From NCBI GenBank assembly GCA_019358985.1, contig JAHHIJ010000035.1:19557-83556 (forward strand): DNA of 64,000 bases. Direction: 5' to 3'. Of this stretch, positions 39,258 through 47,545 are shown in pieces. The translations under genes and the position numbers were made by a program. The notes under the pieces are model-generated. The model was not told where the DNA came from. It made no database searches and saw only the letters and a list, made by a program, of their open reading frames with translations. This DNA comes from Tolypothrix brevis GSE-NOS-MK-07-07A (GTDB taxonomy: Bacteria > Cyanobacteriota > Cyanobacteriia > Cyanobacteriales > Nostocaceae). The stretch's first letter is position 1, and the number at the start of each line of letters is the position of its first letter.

Positions 39258-39411
39258 CTCTTGTGCTTGCTCAAAACCTCTATCGCACCATAGTATTATT
39301 GTACTATATTTGTGGAATTTACCCCTGCATGATTGCATCTAACAACAAACCTGCATCAAAACGAATTGGATCTGTACAAGGTAGGTTAGTTTCTGATTGT
39401 ACCTGAGCGAT
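39258..39411. repeat. 154-bp direct repeat, right copy
   Basis: Right partner of 38149-38302; bases 39319-39411 are the 3' end of the intact DUF1611 gene. The genes between are the Panacea pair. Confidence 0.9.
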
Positions 39412-40365
39412 CGCCTGTTTTGCTGCTGACTCACTTAATTTATATGTATTCAGCGCTATACCCACCACAGGGACAGATGCAAAAGCACCACCTGCACTAG
39501 CAACCATTTCATACAGCCGAATCACCTCTGGTAAAGGTGGAATTAGTACATGTTCCATATTCCTTATATGAGTTTGTCCGGCACGATGTACCAGTATCAT
39601 TTGTGTTGGTTGCGAACCGCGTATCAAGGGCAATGTTGCTGTAGAACCAGGGTGTAATAGCGAACCTTGTCCTTCTATATGCAAGATGTCGTAATTTTTG
39701 CCGAAGCGCATCACCATCTGTTCCACCGCACCGGCAGCAAAGTCTACCCGCACGGCATCTAATGCCACACCATCACCTTCTAACATCAAACCAGTTTGCC
39801 CGGTTGGGAGAAACTTAGAACGCCAATTTCGCAAACGTGAAGCCCAATTTAGTTCTATGCTTGTAGACATTTTCCCCACAGCCATATCAGTTCCCACCGT
39901 CAACACTCGTCGGCAAGGAAGGGTGCGTGCCAACCCAGTAGCAATACTTAGATTAGGCGGTTCTTTTCGCACATCCCAAATTAATTGTCCTGGTTTCAGC
40001 AGTGATTTTAAATCTGGCATGTTTGCCAATGGTGTGTGCAAACCGTTTACCAATGACATGCCGGCGCTTAACGCATCTTTGATATCATGCCAATAATCAT
40101 CGGGCAATACACCACCTTTGGAAGCAATGCCAATTACCAAAACTTGGGGTTGATATTGTAATGCATCGGCAACTGATGCGACAATCGGCACATCACGCTT
40201 GATGAGAGTTAATTCGCTTAAAGATTGCCCTGCACAAGTGCGATCGATAACGGCGACAATTGAAGCTTCACTGTAGCGTAAAAGTGACAGCCCCGTTTTG
40301 CCATGAGTCCCTTTGATTCCGTCATGTAGCAAAATCGCTACTCGTTGATCAAGCGATAGACGCAC
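39319..40365 (-). CDS. DUF1611 protein, D-glutamate N-acetyltransferase candidate (DgcN-like)
   Basis: 348 residues from GTG 40365 (VRLSLDQRVAILLHDGIKG); an ATG at 40443 would need 78 more bases inside the upstream gene. P-loop-like GTHGKTGLSLLRYSE and VGTDMAVGKMSTSIELN, then EGQGSLLHPGSTATLPLI. It overlaps the epimerase gene by 17 bases, so both are made together. DUF1611 and epimerase pairs are reported as the DgcN/DgcA pair converting D-Glu through N-acetyl-D-Glu to the L form. Confidence 0.78.
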   Translation of the reverse strand: MRLSLDQRVAILLHDGIKGTHGKTGLSLLRYSEASIVAVIDRTCAGQSLSELTLIKRDVPIVASVADALQYQPQVLVIGIASKGGVLPDDYWHDIKDALSAGMSLVNGLHTPLANMPDLKSLLKPGQLIWDVRKEPPNLSIATGLARTLPCRRVLTVGTDMAVGKMSTSIELNWASRLRNWRSKFLPTGQTGLMLEGDGVALDAVRVDFAAGAVEQMVMRFGKNYDILHIEGQGSLLHPGSTATLPLIRGSQPTQMILVHRAGQTHIRNMEHVLIPPLPEVIRLYEMVASAGGAFASVPVVGIALNTYKLSESAAKQAIAQVQSETNLPCTDPIRFDAGLLLDAIMQG

Positions 40366-41401
40366 TGTATTGTACCCCCAAACCTGGTAAATCGTTCGGT
40401 AAAATTTTTCCGTCAAGAGCGATCGCACCCGTGAAGGGGTCATCGATTAAGTTAAGATGACTGTCTAAGTCTAAATAATCAGCTAGTGGTGCAAGCTGTG
40501 CTGCTGCGGTATTCGCTAACGTACTGTCAGAATAACACCCAAACATGACTTGCAACCCTAACGCACGCGCTGTATGTACCATCCGCATCGCTTCACTTAA
40601 ACCACCCGATTTCATCAGTTTGATATTAACACCATCTACACAGTTTGCCAGATCAGGAATATCAGCGCTTGTAAAGCAACTTTCATCAACAAAGATAGGT
40701 AAAGGAGAATGCTGCTTTAGTTCTAATAAACTCTTTTCTTGCCCGCGTGCAAGTGGCTGTTCCACATATTTTACACCCAAATCAGCCAAAAAAATGCACA
40801 TATCAACTGCATCAGACAAACTCCAACCGCCATTTGCATCAACGTATAATTCTAAATCGGGTGCTTCTTCGCGCACTGCCATCAGCATATTTCGATCGCA
40901 GGCAATGCCATCGGGATTACCTAACTTTACCTTGAAAATACGAACATCAGTAAATTGTAACCAGTCTCGCGCCCTTGCTCTTGCTCCTTCGGGCGTATTA
41001 ATCCCTATTGTCACCGAAGTGGGTACAATGGCGTTTTTGTCAAGTCCCCACAGTTGCCACAGTGGTAATTTTACATATTTGCCCAGCCAATCGTGCATCG
41101 CCATATCCAGCGCTGCCTTGACAGAGGAAGGAACTTCAGCTTTATTTAACACTTGCTGAATTAGCGATCGCTCCAATGGATTGTATGCTTGCAATATTGG
41201 TGCAACTTGGAGCAAAGCATCTTTAATTATTGTTGTTGATTGTCCTCCAGCACCTACACTAAAAGGTGATGCTTCCCCCCAACCCTCGATACCATCTTGG
41301 GAAATTTTTACCCAGACATTGGTCGTCTGTGCCGTTGTCCCGCGAGCGATCGTTAAGGGAAACCGTTTTTTAACCGTAAATGTATTTACCTCAATTTGCA
41401 T
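40349..41401 (-). CDS. Dipeptide epimerase/N-acetyl-Glu racemase family (enolase superfamily)
   Basis: 350 residues. Two-domain enolase superfamily member: N-terminal cap, then barrel with the catalytic Lys in FKVKLGNPDG, metal ligands in YVDANGGWS, VKYVEQPLARG and FVDESCFTS, and the second Lys in VNIKLMKSGG. This is the Ala-Glu epimerase/MLE subgroup. It is the first gene of the pair with DUF1611. Confidence 0.85.
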   Translation of the reverse strand: MQIEVNTFTVKKRFPLTIARGTTAQTTNVWVKISQDGIEGWGEASPFSVGAGGQSTTIIKDALLQVAPILQAYNPLERSLIQQVLNKAEVPSSVKAALDMAMHDWLGKYVKLPLWQLWGLDKNAIVPTSVTIGINTPEGARARARDWLQFTDVRIFKVKLGNPDGIACDRNMLMAVREEAPDLELYVDANGGWSLSDAVDMCIFLADLGVKYVEQPLARGQEKSLLELKQHSPLPIFVDESCFTSADIPDLANCVDGVNIKLMKSGGLSEAMRMVHTARALGLQVMFGCYSDSTLANTAAAQLAPLADYLDLDSHLNLIDDPFTGAIALDGKILPNDLPGLGVQYSASIA

Positions 41402-41500
41402 GATAATGCTTAATTTTAAGCAAAGGCAAAGAATAGCGTAGATGTAGATTTTAATATTTTTAACGCATCTGTGATACTTTTTTACAATTCTTTACTAAAT

Positions 41501-41591
41501 AGACATCTCCAGAAAAGACGTAGAGACGTAGCAATGCTACGTCTAATCAAGGGTTGTGGACAACGCATAGTTCATTTTCACTCCTACGTCT
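41501..41591. repeat. AGACAT-ended element with TAGCAATGCTA core
   Basis: AGACATCTCCAGAAAAGACG, palindrome at 41520-41546 in the CTAATC form (right arm ends CGTCTAATCAAGGGTT), then GACAACGCATAGTTCATTTTC and CGTCT. One of the best examples of the larger unit. Confidence 0.85.
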
Positions 41592-41683
41592 AATTTCTTT
41601 TATTAGGAACTTCGTTGATTTGGTTAAAACAACGCGAATCGCGGGTAAAATTCTTTCCTAGTCCCCAATCCCCAATTTCTTGT

Positions 41684-42244
41684 ATGCACAAATTAAAAAA
41701 ATGGAAAATTTTGCAATCAAAAATGGTCTTAGATAATGTTTGGTGCAAAGTGAGACAAGATGAAATAGAATTACCCAATGGTCAAATAATAGACGATTTT
41801 TTTGTCATCCTTAGACCAGAAATAGCCTTAATTTTACCTATTACGAATAATCAAGAAATTGTTTTTGTACGGCAATACAGACACGGAGCAGGTGAAATAT
41901 TATTAGAACTGCCTGCTGGAGGTTTTGATGCAACAGATGAAAATGTAGAAATAGCAGCAATCAGAGAACTCAAAGAAGAAACAGGTTATACAGCGGAAAA
42001 AATTATAAAATTAGCTACTTTATACGATAATCCGGTTAAAAACACGAATAAAATACATTTATTTCTCGCAGAGAACGTGATTAAATCTGGAGAGCAAAAT
42101 TTAGATATTACAGAAGAAATTGAAGTAGTCTTAATTCCTGTAGAATCCGTCTTAGAGAAAATAACCCAAGGAGAAATTTCAGTTTCAGGTAGCATTGCTG
42201 CCCTTTTCTTGGGTTTGAATTTTCTGAAGCGTAGAGTGCCTTAA
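41684..42244 (+). CDS. NUDIX hydrolase
   Basis: 186 residues from ATG 41684, MHKLKKWKILQSKMVLDNVW. Nudix box GGFDATDENVEIAAIRELKE followed by ETGY. The NPxxxxNKxH-like region YDNPVKNTNKIHLFLAEN and RQYRHGAGEILLELPAGG fit the ADP-ribose pyrophosphatase subgroup. An upstream in-frame ATG at 41615 runs through a CCCCAATCCCCAAT heptad repeat and is rejected. Confidence 0.87.
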   Translation: MHKLKKWKILQSKMVLDNVWCKVRQDEIELPNGQIIDDFFVILRPEIALILPITNNQEIVFVRQYRHGAGEILLELPAGGFDATDENVEIAAIRELKEETGYTAEKIIKLATLYDNPVKNTNKIHLFLAENVIKSGEQNLDITEEIEVVLIPVESVLEKITQGEISVSGSIAALFLGLNFLKRRVP

Positions 42245-42246
42245 TT

Positions 42247-42319
42247 AACCGCAGATAAACGCAGATAAACGCAGATAAAAGAAATCAAAATCCGCGTTCA
42301 TCCGCGTTCATCTGCGGTT
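42247..42319. terminator. Inverted repeat between convergent genes
   Basis: AACCGCAGAT (then three CGCAGATAAA units) and ATCTGCGGTT form an inverted repeat between the NUDIX gene and the nucleoside hydrolase gene, which converge. It may stop both transcripts; also a common repeat type. Confidence 0.5.
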
Positions 42320-42332
42320 CAAAATCTAAATT

Positions 42333-43256
42333 CTACCTTGCCCATTGCTGCAAAATATAATTGTAAAAAGCCTCTTTATCAACTTTATCCATTGCCGAAA
42401 TTTTCCGACCACCAGACACAACCTTAGTACGTCCTTGACTTAAACCAGTTGTGATAACTTCTGTTTCCCATTCCCGCAGTTGATAAAACTCAGGATGACC
42501 TAGATAAGCTGTAGCTAACACATCCCAAAAATAATAATCTTGGGGAATAACTAACGCATAACATTGTCCTGCCAAATCAGAAATGGGATAATTGCGTTGT
42601 CGTCCCATTTTGTAAACAACCTCAGATGTCACAGGTACATTGTTAGTTAAATCCAAAGGACACATGATAATTTCAATTTGACTTTCCCACACTCGTGCGG
42701 CAGAAATTGGGTCCCAATAAACATTCCATTCAGCAGAACCATCTTGTCCTGCTTCCAAACTTTTCTCTACATTACCAATAACATTTAACGCACCACCCAT
42801 CCAGACAATCTTTTGAATTTTCGCTTCAATTTCTGGTGCTTTATCTAATGCTACTGCAACCGTCGTCAAAGGACCAGTTACCATCAAAGTTACTGGTTCA
42901 GGTGCATCCCGCAACACTTGTATCATGAAATCTTGACCTGATTGTGCAAGCAAAGGTGTGCTAATTGTTTCGTTTTGATTGAGAATCGGTAGATGATCAA
43001 CAATAAACGAATCGCGACGGTAGAGACGGGGGAAAGGATTTATACCGCGCACAGTGCTGAGAGCTACGGGGATATGAGAAGATTTCATCAAATCGAGAAT
43101 TTTGCGTGTAGCGCTGACAGCGGGTTCAGCATAGCAATCAGCGGGAGTGACAACGACACCCAAAAGTTGGATATGATCCATCGTCATCAGTAGCATAGTT
43201 GCTAGATAATCATCAACACCACCATCGTGATCCATCAATACAAGTTGTTTAGACAT
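42333..43256 (-). CDS. Nucleoside hydrolase (IunH family)
   Basis: 307 residues; splits nucleosides into base and ribose. The Ca-binding motif is MDHDGGVDDYLATML, with TGPLTTVAVAL, IVWMGGALNVIGNV and FWDVLATAYLGHPEF, which holds the active His area. It starts 18 bases from the divergent cytosine deaminase start. With the ribokinase it would handle both products. Confidence 0.88.
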   Translation of the reverse strand: MSKQLVLMDHDGGVDDYLATMLLMTMDHIQLLGVVVTPADCYAEPAVSATRKILDLMKSSHIPVALSTVRGINPFPRLYRRDSFIVDHLPILNQNETISTPLLAQSGQDFMIQVLRDAPEPVTLMVTGPLTTVAVALDKAPEIEAKIQKIVWMGGALNVIGNVEKSLEAGQDGSAEWNVYWDPISAARVWESQIEIIMCPLDLTNNVPVTSEVVYKMGRQRNYPISDLAGQCYALVIPQDYYFWDVLATAYLGHPEFYQLREWETEVITTGLSQGRTKVVSGGRKISAMDKVDKEAFYNYILQQWAR

Positions 43257-43274
43257 AAGTAGGAGAATTTACAA

Positions 43275-43706
43275 ATGGATGAATTTATGCAAGCTGCTGT
43301 AGACGAAGCAAAACAAGGTAGACAAGAAGGTGGAATTCCCATCGGTTCCGTTCTCATCAAAGATGGCAAAATCGTCGGCAGAGGACACAACAAGCGCGTA
43401 CAAGACAGCGATCCTGTTACCCATGCCGAAATTGATTGTCTCCGCAACGCCGGCAGAATTGGCAGCTACAGAGGTACAACACTCTATTCAACCTTAATGC
43501 CGTGCTATTTGTGCGCTGGAGCCGTGGTACAATTTGGCATCAAAAAAGTCATCGCCGGCGAATCCAAAACCTTTCCTGGTGCCAAAGAATTCATGGTATC
43601 CCACGGTGTCGAAGTTATTGATTTAAATTTAGATGAATGCGAACAAATGATGAGTGAATTTATCGAAACCAACCCCGAATTGTGGAATGAAGACATTGGG
43701 AAATAG
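43275..43706 (+). CDS. Cytosine deaminase of the Fcy1 type
   Basis: 143 residues. Zinc motifs THAEIDCLRNAGRIG and STLMPCYLCAGAVVQFGIKK; the C-terminus FIETNPELWNEDIGK matches fungal-type cytosine deaminase (FIDERPQDWFEDIG). It would convert cytosine to uracil. Its TAG ends on the first base of the palindrome at 43706. Confidence 0.87.
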   Translation: MDEFMQAAVDEAKQGRQEGGIPIGSVLIKDGKIVGRGHNKRVQDSDPVTHAEIDCLRNAGRIGSYRGTTLYSTLMPCYLCAGAVVQFGIKKVIAGESKTFPGAKEFMVSHGVEVIDLNLDECEQMMSEFIETNPELWNEDIGK

Positions 43707-43733
43707 TAGAGACGCGATTAATCGCGTCTCTAC
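43706..43733. repeat. Palindrome, CGATTAATCG core, overlapping two stop codons
   Basis: GTAGAGACG + CGATTAATCG + CGTCTCTAC. Base 43706 is the G of the deaminase TAG; on the other strand 43732-43730 is the ribokinase TAG. Both converging genes therefore end in or at this element. Confidence 0.85.
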
Positions 43734-44695
43734 AAAAGTTCGGAATTAGGAGTTAGTTTTCTTTTTATCCCCCCTTGTCCCCTCTCCTTCAAAAACGCAT
43801 CAAACGTAACTCTATCCGGTAGCGAAGGTTGGGCGCCCAATTTCGTTGCGGCTAAAGCACCTGCTGCTGCACCCCAAATAACGCTGTCGTGCAAAGAATG
43901 TCCTTGGGAAAGCGCTGCGGCTAAACCACCATTAAAAGCATCGCCAGCAGCAACGGTGTCAACAGCTTGCACTGCAAACGCAGGTATAAAAAAGGTTTCT
44001 TCAGGTGTTGCACAAAAAACACCTTTAGCGCCTAATTTAACGATCGCATTTTTCACGCCTTTTTGCAACAACACCGCCGCTGCCTTCTTTGCTGACTCTT
44101 CCCCATCCACCGGAAAACCCACTAATTGCGCCGCCTCAACTTCATTTGGTGTAATAATATCCACCAAGGGGTAAAGTTCATCTGGTAGATTATTTTGTGC
44201 CGGTGCGGGATCGAGAATTACTTTTACTTGTGCATCTCGTGCTGCTTTCGCAGCAGCGACAACAGCAGACATGGGAATTTCAAGTTGTAAAAGTAACACT
44301 TTTGCCGTTGGGAATAAGTGCGATAATCTTTCTACATCTTCGTGATTTACACGTCCATTTGCACCGGGAATCACAATGATTTGATTTTCACCTTTGACAT
44401 CGACGTTGATAATTGCAACACCAGAACTGACAGTTTCATCTACAAATATATTATTAGTTTGTACGCCAGAAGCTTGTAAATTATTGAGAAGTTCTGTACC
44501 GAAATTATCTCCACCAACACGTCCTACCATTTGTGTAGGAATTCCCAATCTCGCTGATGCTACGGCTTGATTTGCACCTTTACCCCCTGCTGCTTGAAAA
44601 AAATCGTTTCCTAACAGCGTTTCGCCGGCAATTGGCAAGCGAGGTACTGTTGCTACCAAATCTATATTGATGCTGCCGAAGACGATAATTGTCAT
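43730..44695 (-). CDS. rbsK: Ribokinase (PfkB family)
   Basis: 321 residues; phosphorylates ribose with ATP. VFGSINIDLVATVPRLPIAG, GNDFFQAAGGKGANQAVASA (sugar-binding GG motif), VDTVAAGDAFNGGLAAAL with the catalytic Asp and anion hole, and the second signature. With the nucleoside hydrolase and cytosine deaminase it forms a salvage set that would feed ribose-5-phosphate. Confidence 0.92.
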   Translation of the reverse strand: MTIIVFGSINIDLVATVPRLPIAGETLLGNDFFQAAGGKGANQAVASARLGIPTQMVGRVGGDNFGTELLNNLQASGVQTNNIFVDETVSSGVAIINVDVKGENQIIVIPGANGRVNHEDVERLSHLFPTAKVLLLQLEIPMSAVVAAAKAARDAQVKVILDPAPAQNNLPDELYPLVDIITPNEVEAAQLVGFPVDGEESAKKAAAVLLQKGVKNAIVKLGAKGVFCATPEETFFIPAFAVQAVDTVAAGDAFNGGLAAALSQGHSLHDSVIWGAAAGALAATKLGAQPSLPDRVTFDAFLKERGQGGIKRKLTPNSELL

Positions 44696-44739
44696 AATTT
44701 CGGGAAGTAGCGCACAATTTTATTATTCTGTATTTAAGC

Positions 44740-44983
44740 TTAGGTATTGACTTCGGTAATCGCTGCGTTCTGCCATTCGCTACCCCAACCTAATTCTAGT
44801 TCATCTACCAACGCACAAGCTACTGCTAACGCTGCATCTTCTTGTTGCTGCTGCCATTGCTGCATCTTCTTGTTGCTGCTGCCATTGCTGCAAGAGAGAT
44901 TCAATCAGCGCACTGCGGTTTTCAACTTTTTGGTCAATGTAAGTTAGTAATTCATCTGGCAGCGAAATAGATATTTTAGCCAT
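44740..44983 (-). pseudogene. RHH (CopG-type) antitoxin broken by a 28-bp tandem duplication
   Basis: MAKISISLPDELLTYIDQKV, then ENRSALIESLLQQWQQQQED: a ribbon-helix-helix antitoxin. At 44831-44886 the 28-bp unit GCTGCATCTTCTTGTTGCTG plus CTGCCATT occurs twice. Removing one copy restores a 71-residue frame ending at 44740 (DELELGWGSEWQNAAITEV), typical of cyanobacterial antitoxins; with both, the frame stops at 44801. No toxin gene is beside it. Confidence 0.85.
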
Positions 44984-45068
44984 ATCCTACTCAAAGTCAT
45001 ACTATAAGTAGTATAAATCGTTTGGGGTGCGATCTATCGCTTAATTAACTTTGGCGTAAATTGCGACT

Positions 45069-46115
45069 TTATTGTGTCTTTTTCTTCATTGCCGACAAGA
45101 TACTCAACGCACCTAACACCAGCAAACTTAATGTCGAAGATGATTCCGGAATAGGCTTAGTTTGACTAATTACTGTCACTTTTGGATCGAGAGCATCACC
45201 TGTGGAATAAATATAATCAAAAGCACCTTTATCATTAAGAACGCTTGCACGCAAAAATAATCCACTCCAGCGAGCTATAGTTTCTACTGCTACATCTTGC
45301 TCGATTGTCGAGTTATTAGGGTCTGGTACTGCACCTAAAGAATTATTGGTATTTGTAATGCCAAAGTGATTTGCACCGATAATGCTAATTAACGCCTTAG
45401 GAGCGTCTTTAATATTATCATAAGTTGCCTGCGCTCTAAAGGTAAGCGCTCTGCCATCAACGGTTCCTTGCAACAAGGCAATGGGAATTCCGGAATTGTT
45501 AATGGGGATAAACTTATCATTTTCGTCGCGAAGATTTGCACCAAAAAATGCTCCCGCTACCAGTTCTTTTGGTCGGCTAAATGAGCCTTCACACAGAATC
45601 GGAACGCAAAGATTAGCAATAGCAGACAGACCAGTAGCACCTCCTAAAGAGTGACCGAGTAAGCCGAGTTTTTGTGTATTAATAACGCCCTGCACAGGTG
45701 AAGTAGAATTAGAGTTTTCGGCGATTATTTGTGCCAAAACAGCATTTATTTGTGAGGTTTGAGGTGCAAGTACTTTACCAAACGGTGGAACCAAACGTTC
45801 GCTATTAGGTACAACTACAATAAATCCGTAGCTAGCTACTATACTGGCGTAATTTGAGTAATTTGATTTATCTACAAGTCCACCTTGCAACAAAAGTGCT
45901 ACAGGAAACGAGTATTTACCAGTTTTCAAGTTGTTTGGATTAGGAAAGTAAATATCAGCTAAGTTATTATTTGCAGAGATTGTTGTCGTGTAACTACCTA
46001 CATCATTAAATAAAGGTGCATCATTGAATGTTGCCGCAGTCGCTGTTTTCTCTGTACCCCAAACAATCAATGCTACACCTACAGAAACTACGGAAAATGC
46101 TTTTACGCTTGCCAC
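45069..46115 (-). CDS. PEP-CTERM alpha/beta hydrolase
   Basis: 348 residues. N-terminal signal (KAFSVVSVGVALIVWGTEKT), a dienelactone-hydrolase/chlorophyllase-like fold with the nucleophile in GLLGHSLGGATGL, and later Asp and His (LQGTVDGRAL, IIGANHFG). The end PIPESSSTLSLLVLGALSIL then SAMKKKTQ is a PEP-CTERM sorting signal. It is therefore exported; substrate unknown. Confidence 0.85.
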   Translation of the reverse strand: MASVKAFSVVSVGVALIVWGTEKTATAATFNDAPLFNDVGSYTTTISANNNLADIYFPNPNNLKTGKYSFPVALLLQGGLVDKSNYSNYASIVASYGFIVVVPNSERLVPPFGKVLAPQTSQINAVLAQIIAENSNSTSPVQGVINTQKLGLLGHSLGGATGLSAIANLCVPILCEGSFSRPKELVAGAFFGANLRDENDKFIPINNSGIPIALLQGTVDGRALTFRAQATYDNIKDAPKALISIIGANHFGITNTNNSLGAVPDPNNSTIEQDVAVETIARWSGLFLRASVLNDKGAFDYIYSTGDALDPKVTVISQTKPIPESSSTLSLLVLGALSILSAMKKKTQ

Positions 46116-46262
46116 AATAATTACTTTTTAAATCTTAGTACATTGGCAAAATAAACTGCATAACGGTTTTTTCGCATCTACCATAAGTTGTATTATCTTA
46201 AAAATTTGTTTATTACAACCAATTCCTTGATACCTTAGTAGAAAACCTCATTCCTTAGTCTT

Positions 46263-46901
46263 ATGGTGACGACAGCAGCAAGAAGTTCCCAGCGAGCCAT
46301 ACTGCAAAACATCAGTTGGCACACCTTTGAAAGCATCCTCGCAGAAATGGGGGATAATCGTGCTACTCGGCTGGCTTATGACCAAGGAATACTGGAAATT
46401 ATGACACCTTTAATGCCCCATGAGCATAACAAAAGGCTAATAGAAAAGCTGATTGACAATTTAGCTGAAGAACTGAACCTCAACCTCAAAAGTACTGGTT
46501 CAGTAACTTGTAAGCGTCAAGATTTATTACGGGGAGTGGAACCAGATTCTAGTTTTTACATTCAAAATGAACCCGTGATGAGACAAAAGCAAAATCTGGA
46601 CTTGACACAAGACCCACCACCTGATTTAGTAATTGAGGTAGATTATACCAGTTCTTCTATTGATAGAATGCCAATTTATCTGGCTTTGGGGATACCGGAA
46701 GTTTGGCGTTATAACGAACCTGTAATGCAGATTTATCAACTGCGCGATAATGTTTATGTTGGGTGTGATGTTTCACCAACTTTTGCTAATTTGCCTTTAA
46801 CTACAGAAATTCCTCGTTTTTTAGAAGAAAGTCTGAATATTGGGGAAATTGCGATGATTCGCTCATTCCGTAGTTGGCTGAGACAACAGATAGTCAATTG
46901 A
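46263..46901 (+). CDS. Uma2 family protein (DUF820)
   Basis: 212 residues, close relative in layout of the gene at 24877: ISWHTFESILAEMGDNRATR, LAYDQGILEIMTPLMPHEHN, GVEPDSSFYI, PPPDLVIEVDYTSSSIDRMP, tail RSFRSWLRQQ. Function unknown; PD-(D/E)XK-like fold expected. Confidence 0.85.
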   Translation: MVTTAARSSQRAILQNISWHTFESILAEMGDNRATRLAYDQGILEIMTPLMPHEHNKRLIEKLIDNLAEELNLNLKSTGSVTCKRQDLLRGVEPDSSFYIQNEPVMRQKQNLDLTQDPPPDLVIEVDYTSSSIDRMPIYLALGIPEVWRYNEPVMQIYQLRDNVYVGCDVSPTFANLPLTTEIPRFLEESLNIGEIAMIRSFRSWLRQQIVN

Positions 46902-46959
46902 CAAGCGATCGCTCTTTAGTACTATATTTTATAGTCCAACCATTTTGATCAGGTGTTCT

Positions 46960-47340
46960 ATGTCCAGCGTGGAAGAAGACAAAATCCGGGAAGAGCGCAT
47001 TACAATGGAGATAGTTGTCGATGCCCATGAGAAAGAAGAACGAGCGATGGGTTGGTATTACTATCTCGACGATACTTTAAACATTCCCTTTAATGCCAAA
47101 TGGAAGAAGAAGTCACGCAAATCAGCCACTGTGGAAGAGAAAACAGTCGAAGTGTTGGGAATGGCACCAGAAGATGAGTGCGAGCGTGATATGTTAGTAG
47201 AAGTGGTTTATGTCGGTGGTAAAGATGAAGATGTGTTTACTGCCAAGCTATCGGAAATAGAAGCGATTGATGCTGATAGCGAAACTGCTGAAGCAATCGC
47301 TGATTGGCACTATTGGCTAGCTAGAGGATACAAATTTTAA
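46960..47340 (+). CDS. Calcium-binding protein, CcbP-like
   Basis: 126 residues from ATG 46960 (MSSVEEDKIREERITMEIVV). It is acidic, with EERAMGWYYYLDDTLNIPFN, VLGMAPEDECERDMLVEVVY and DADSETAEAIADWHYW. The pattern agrees with the cyanobacterial calcium-binding protein CcbP, linked in Anabaena to calcium control during heterocyst formation. An in-frame TTG at 46945 is less likely. Assignment from recalled similarity only. Confidence 0.65.
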   Translation: MSSVEEDKIREERITMEIVVDAHEKEERAMGWYYYLDDTLNIPFNAKWKKKSRKSATVEEKTVEVLGMAPEDECERDMLVEVVYVGGKDEDVFTAKLSEIEAIDADSETAEAIADWHYWLARGYKF

Positions 47341-47357
47341 ATTTTGCAATGGGCATT

Positions 47358-47448
47358 AGATATCTCCAGAGTCATACGTAGAGACGTAGCACTGCTACGT
47401 CTAATCAAGGGTTTCTGGCAACGCATAATTAAATTCGGTCGATGTCTA
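47358..47448. repeat. AGACAT-type element, TAGCACTGCTA core (first of two)
   Basis: AGATATCTCCAGAGTCATAC, palindrome at 47378-47404 (CTAATC form), then CAACGCATAATTAAATTC and GATGTCT. Followed at once by a second copy in the same orientation. Confidence 0.8.
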
Positions 47449-47457
47449 TTAGACATA

Positions 47458-47545
47458 AGACATCTCCAGAAAAGATGTAGAGACGTAGCAGTGCTACGTC
47501 TCTACAAGGGTTGTGGACAACGCATAGTTCATTTTCTATATCTAA
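47458..47545. repeat. AGACAT-type element, TAGCAGTGCTA core (second of two)
   Basis: AGACATCTCCAGAAAAGATG, palindrome at 47477-47505, CAAGGGTTGTGGACAACGC arm. Its end carries the stop codon of the GGDEF gene (47542). Confidence 0.8.
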
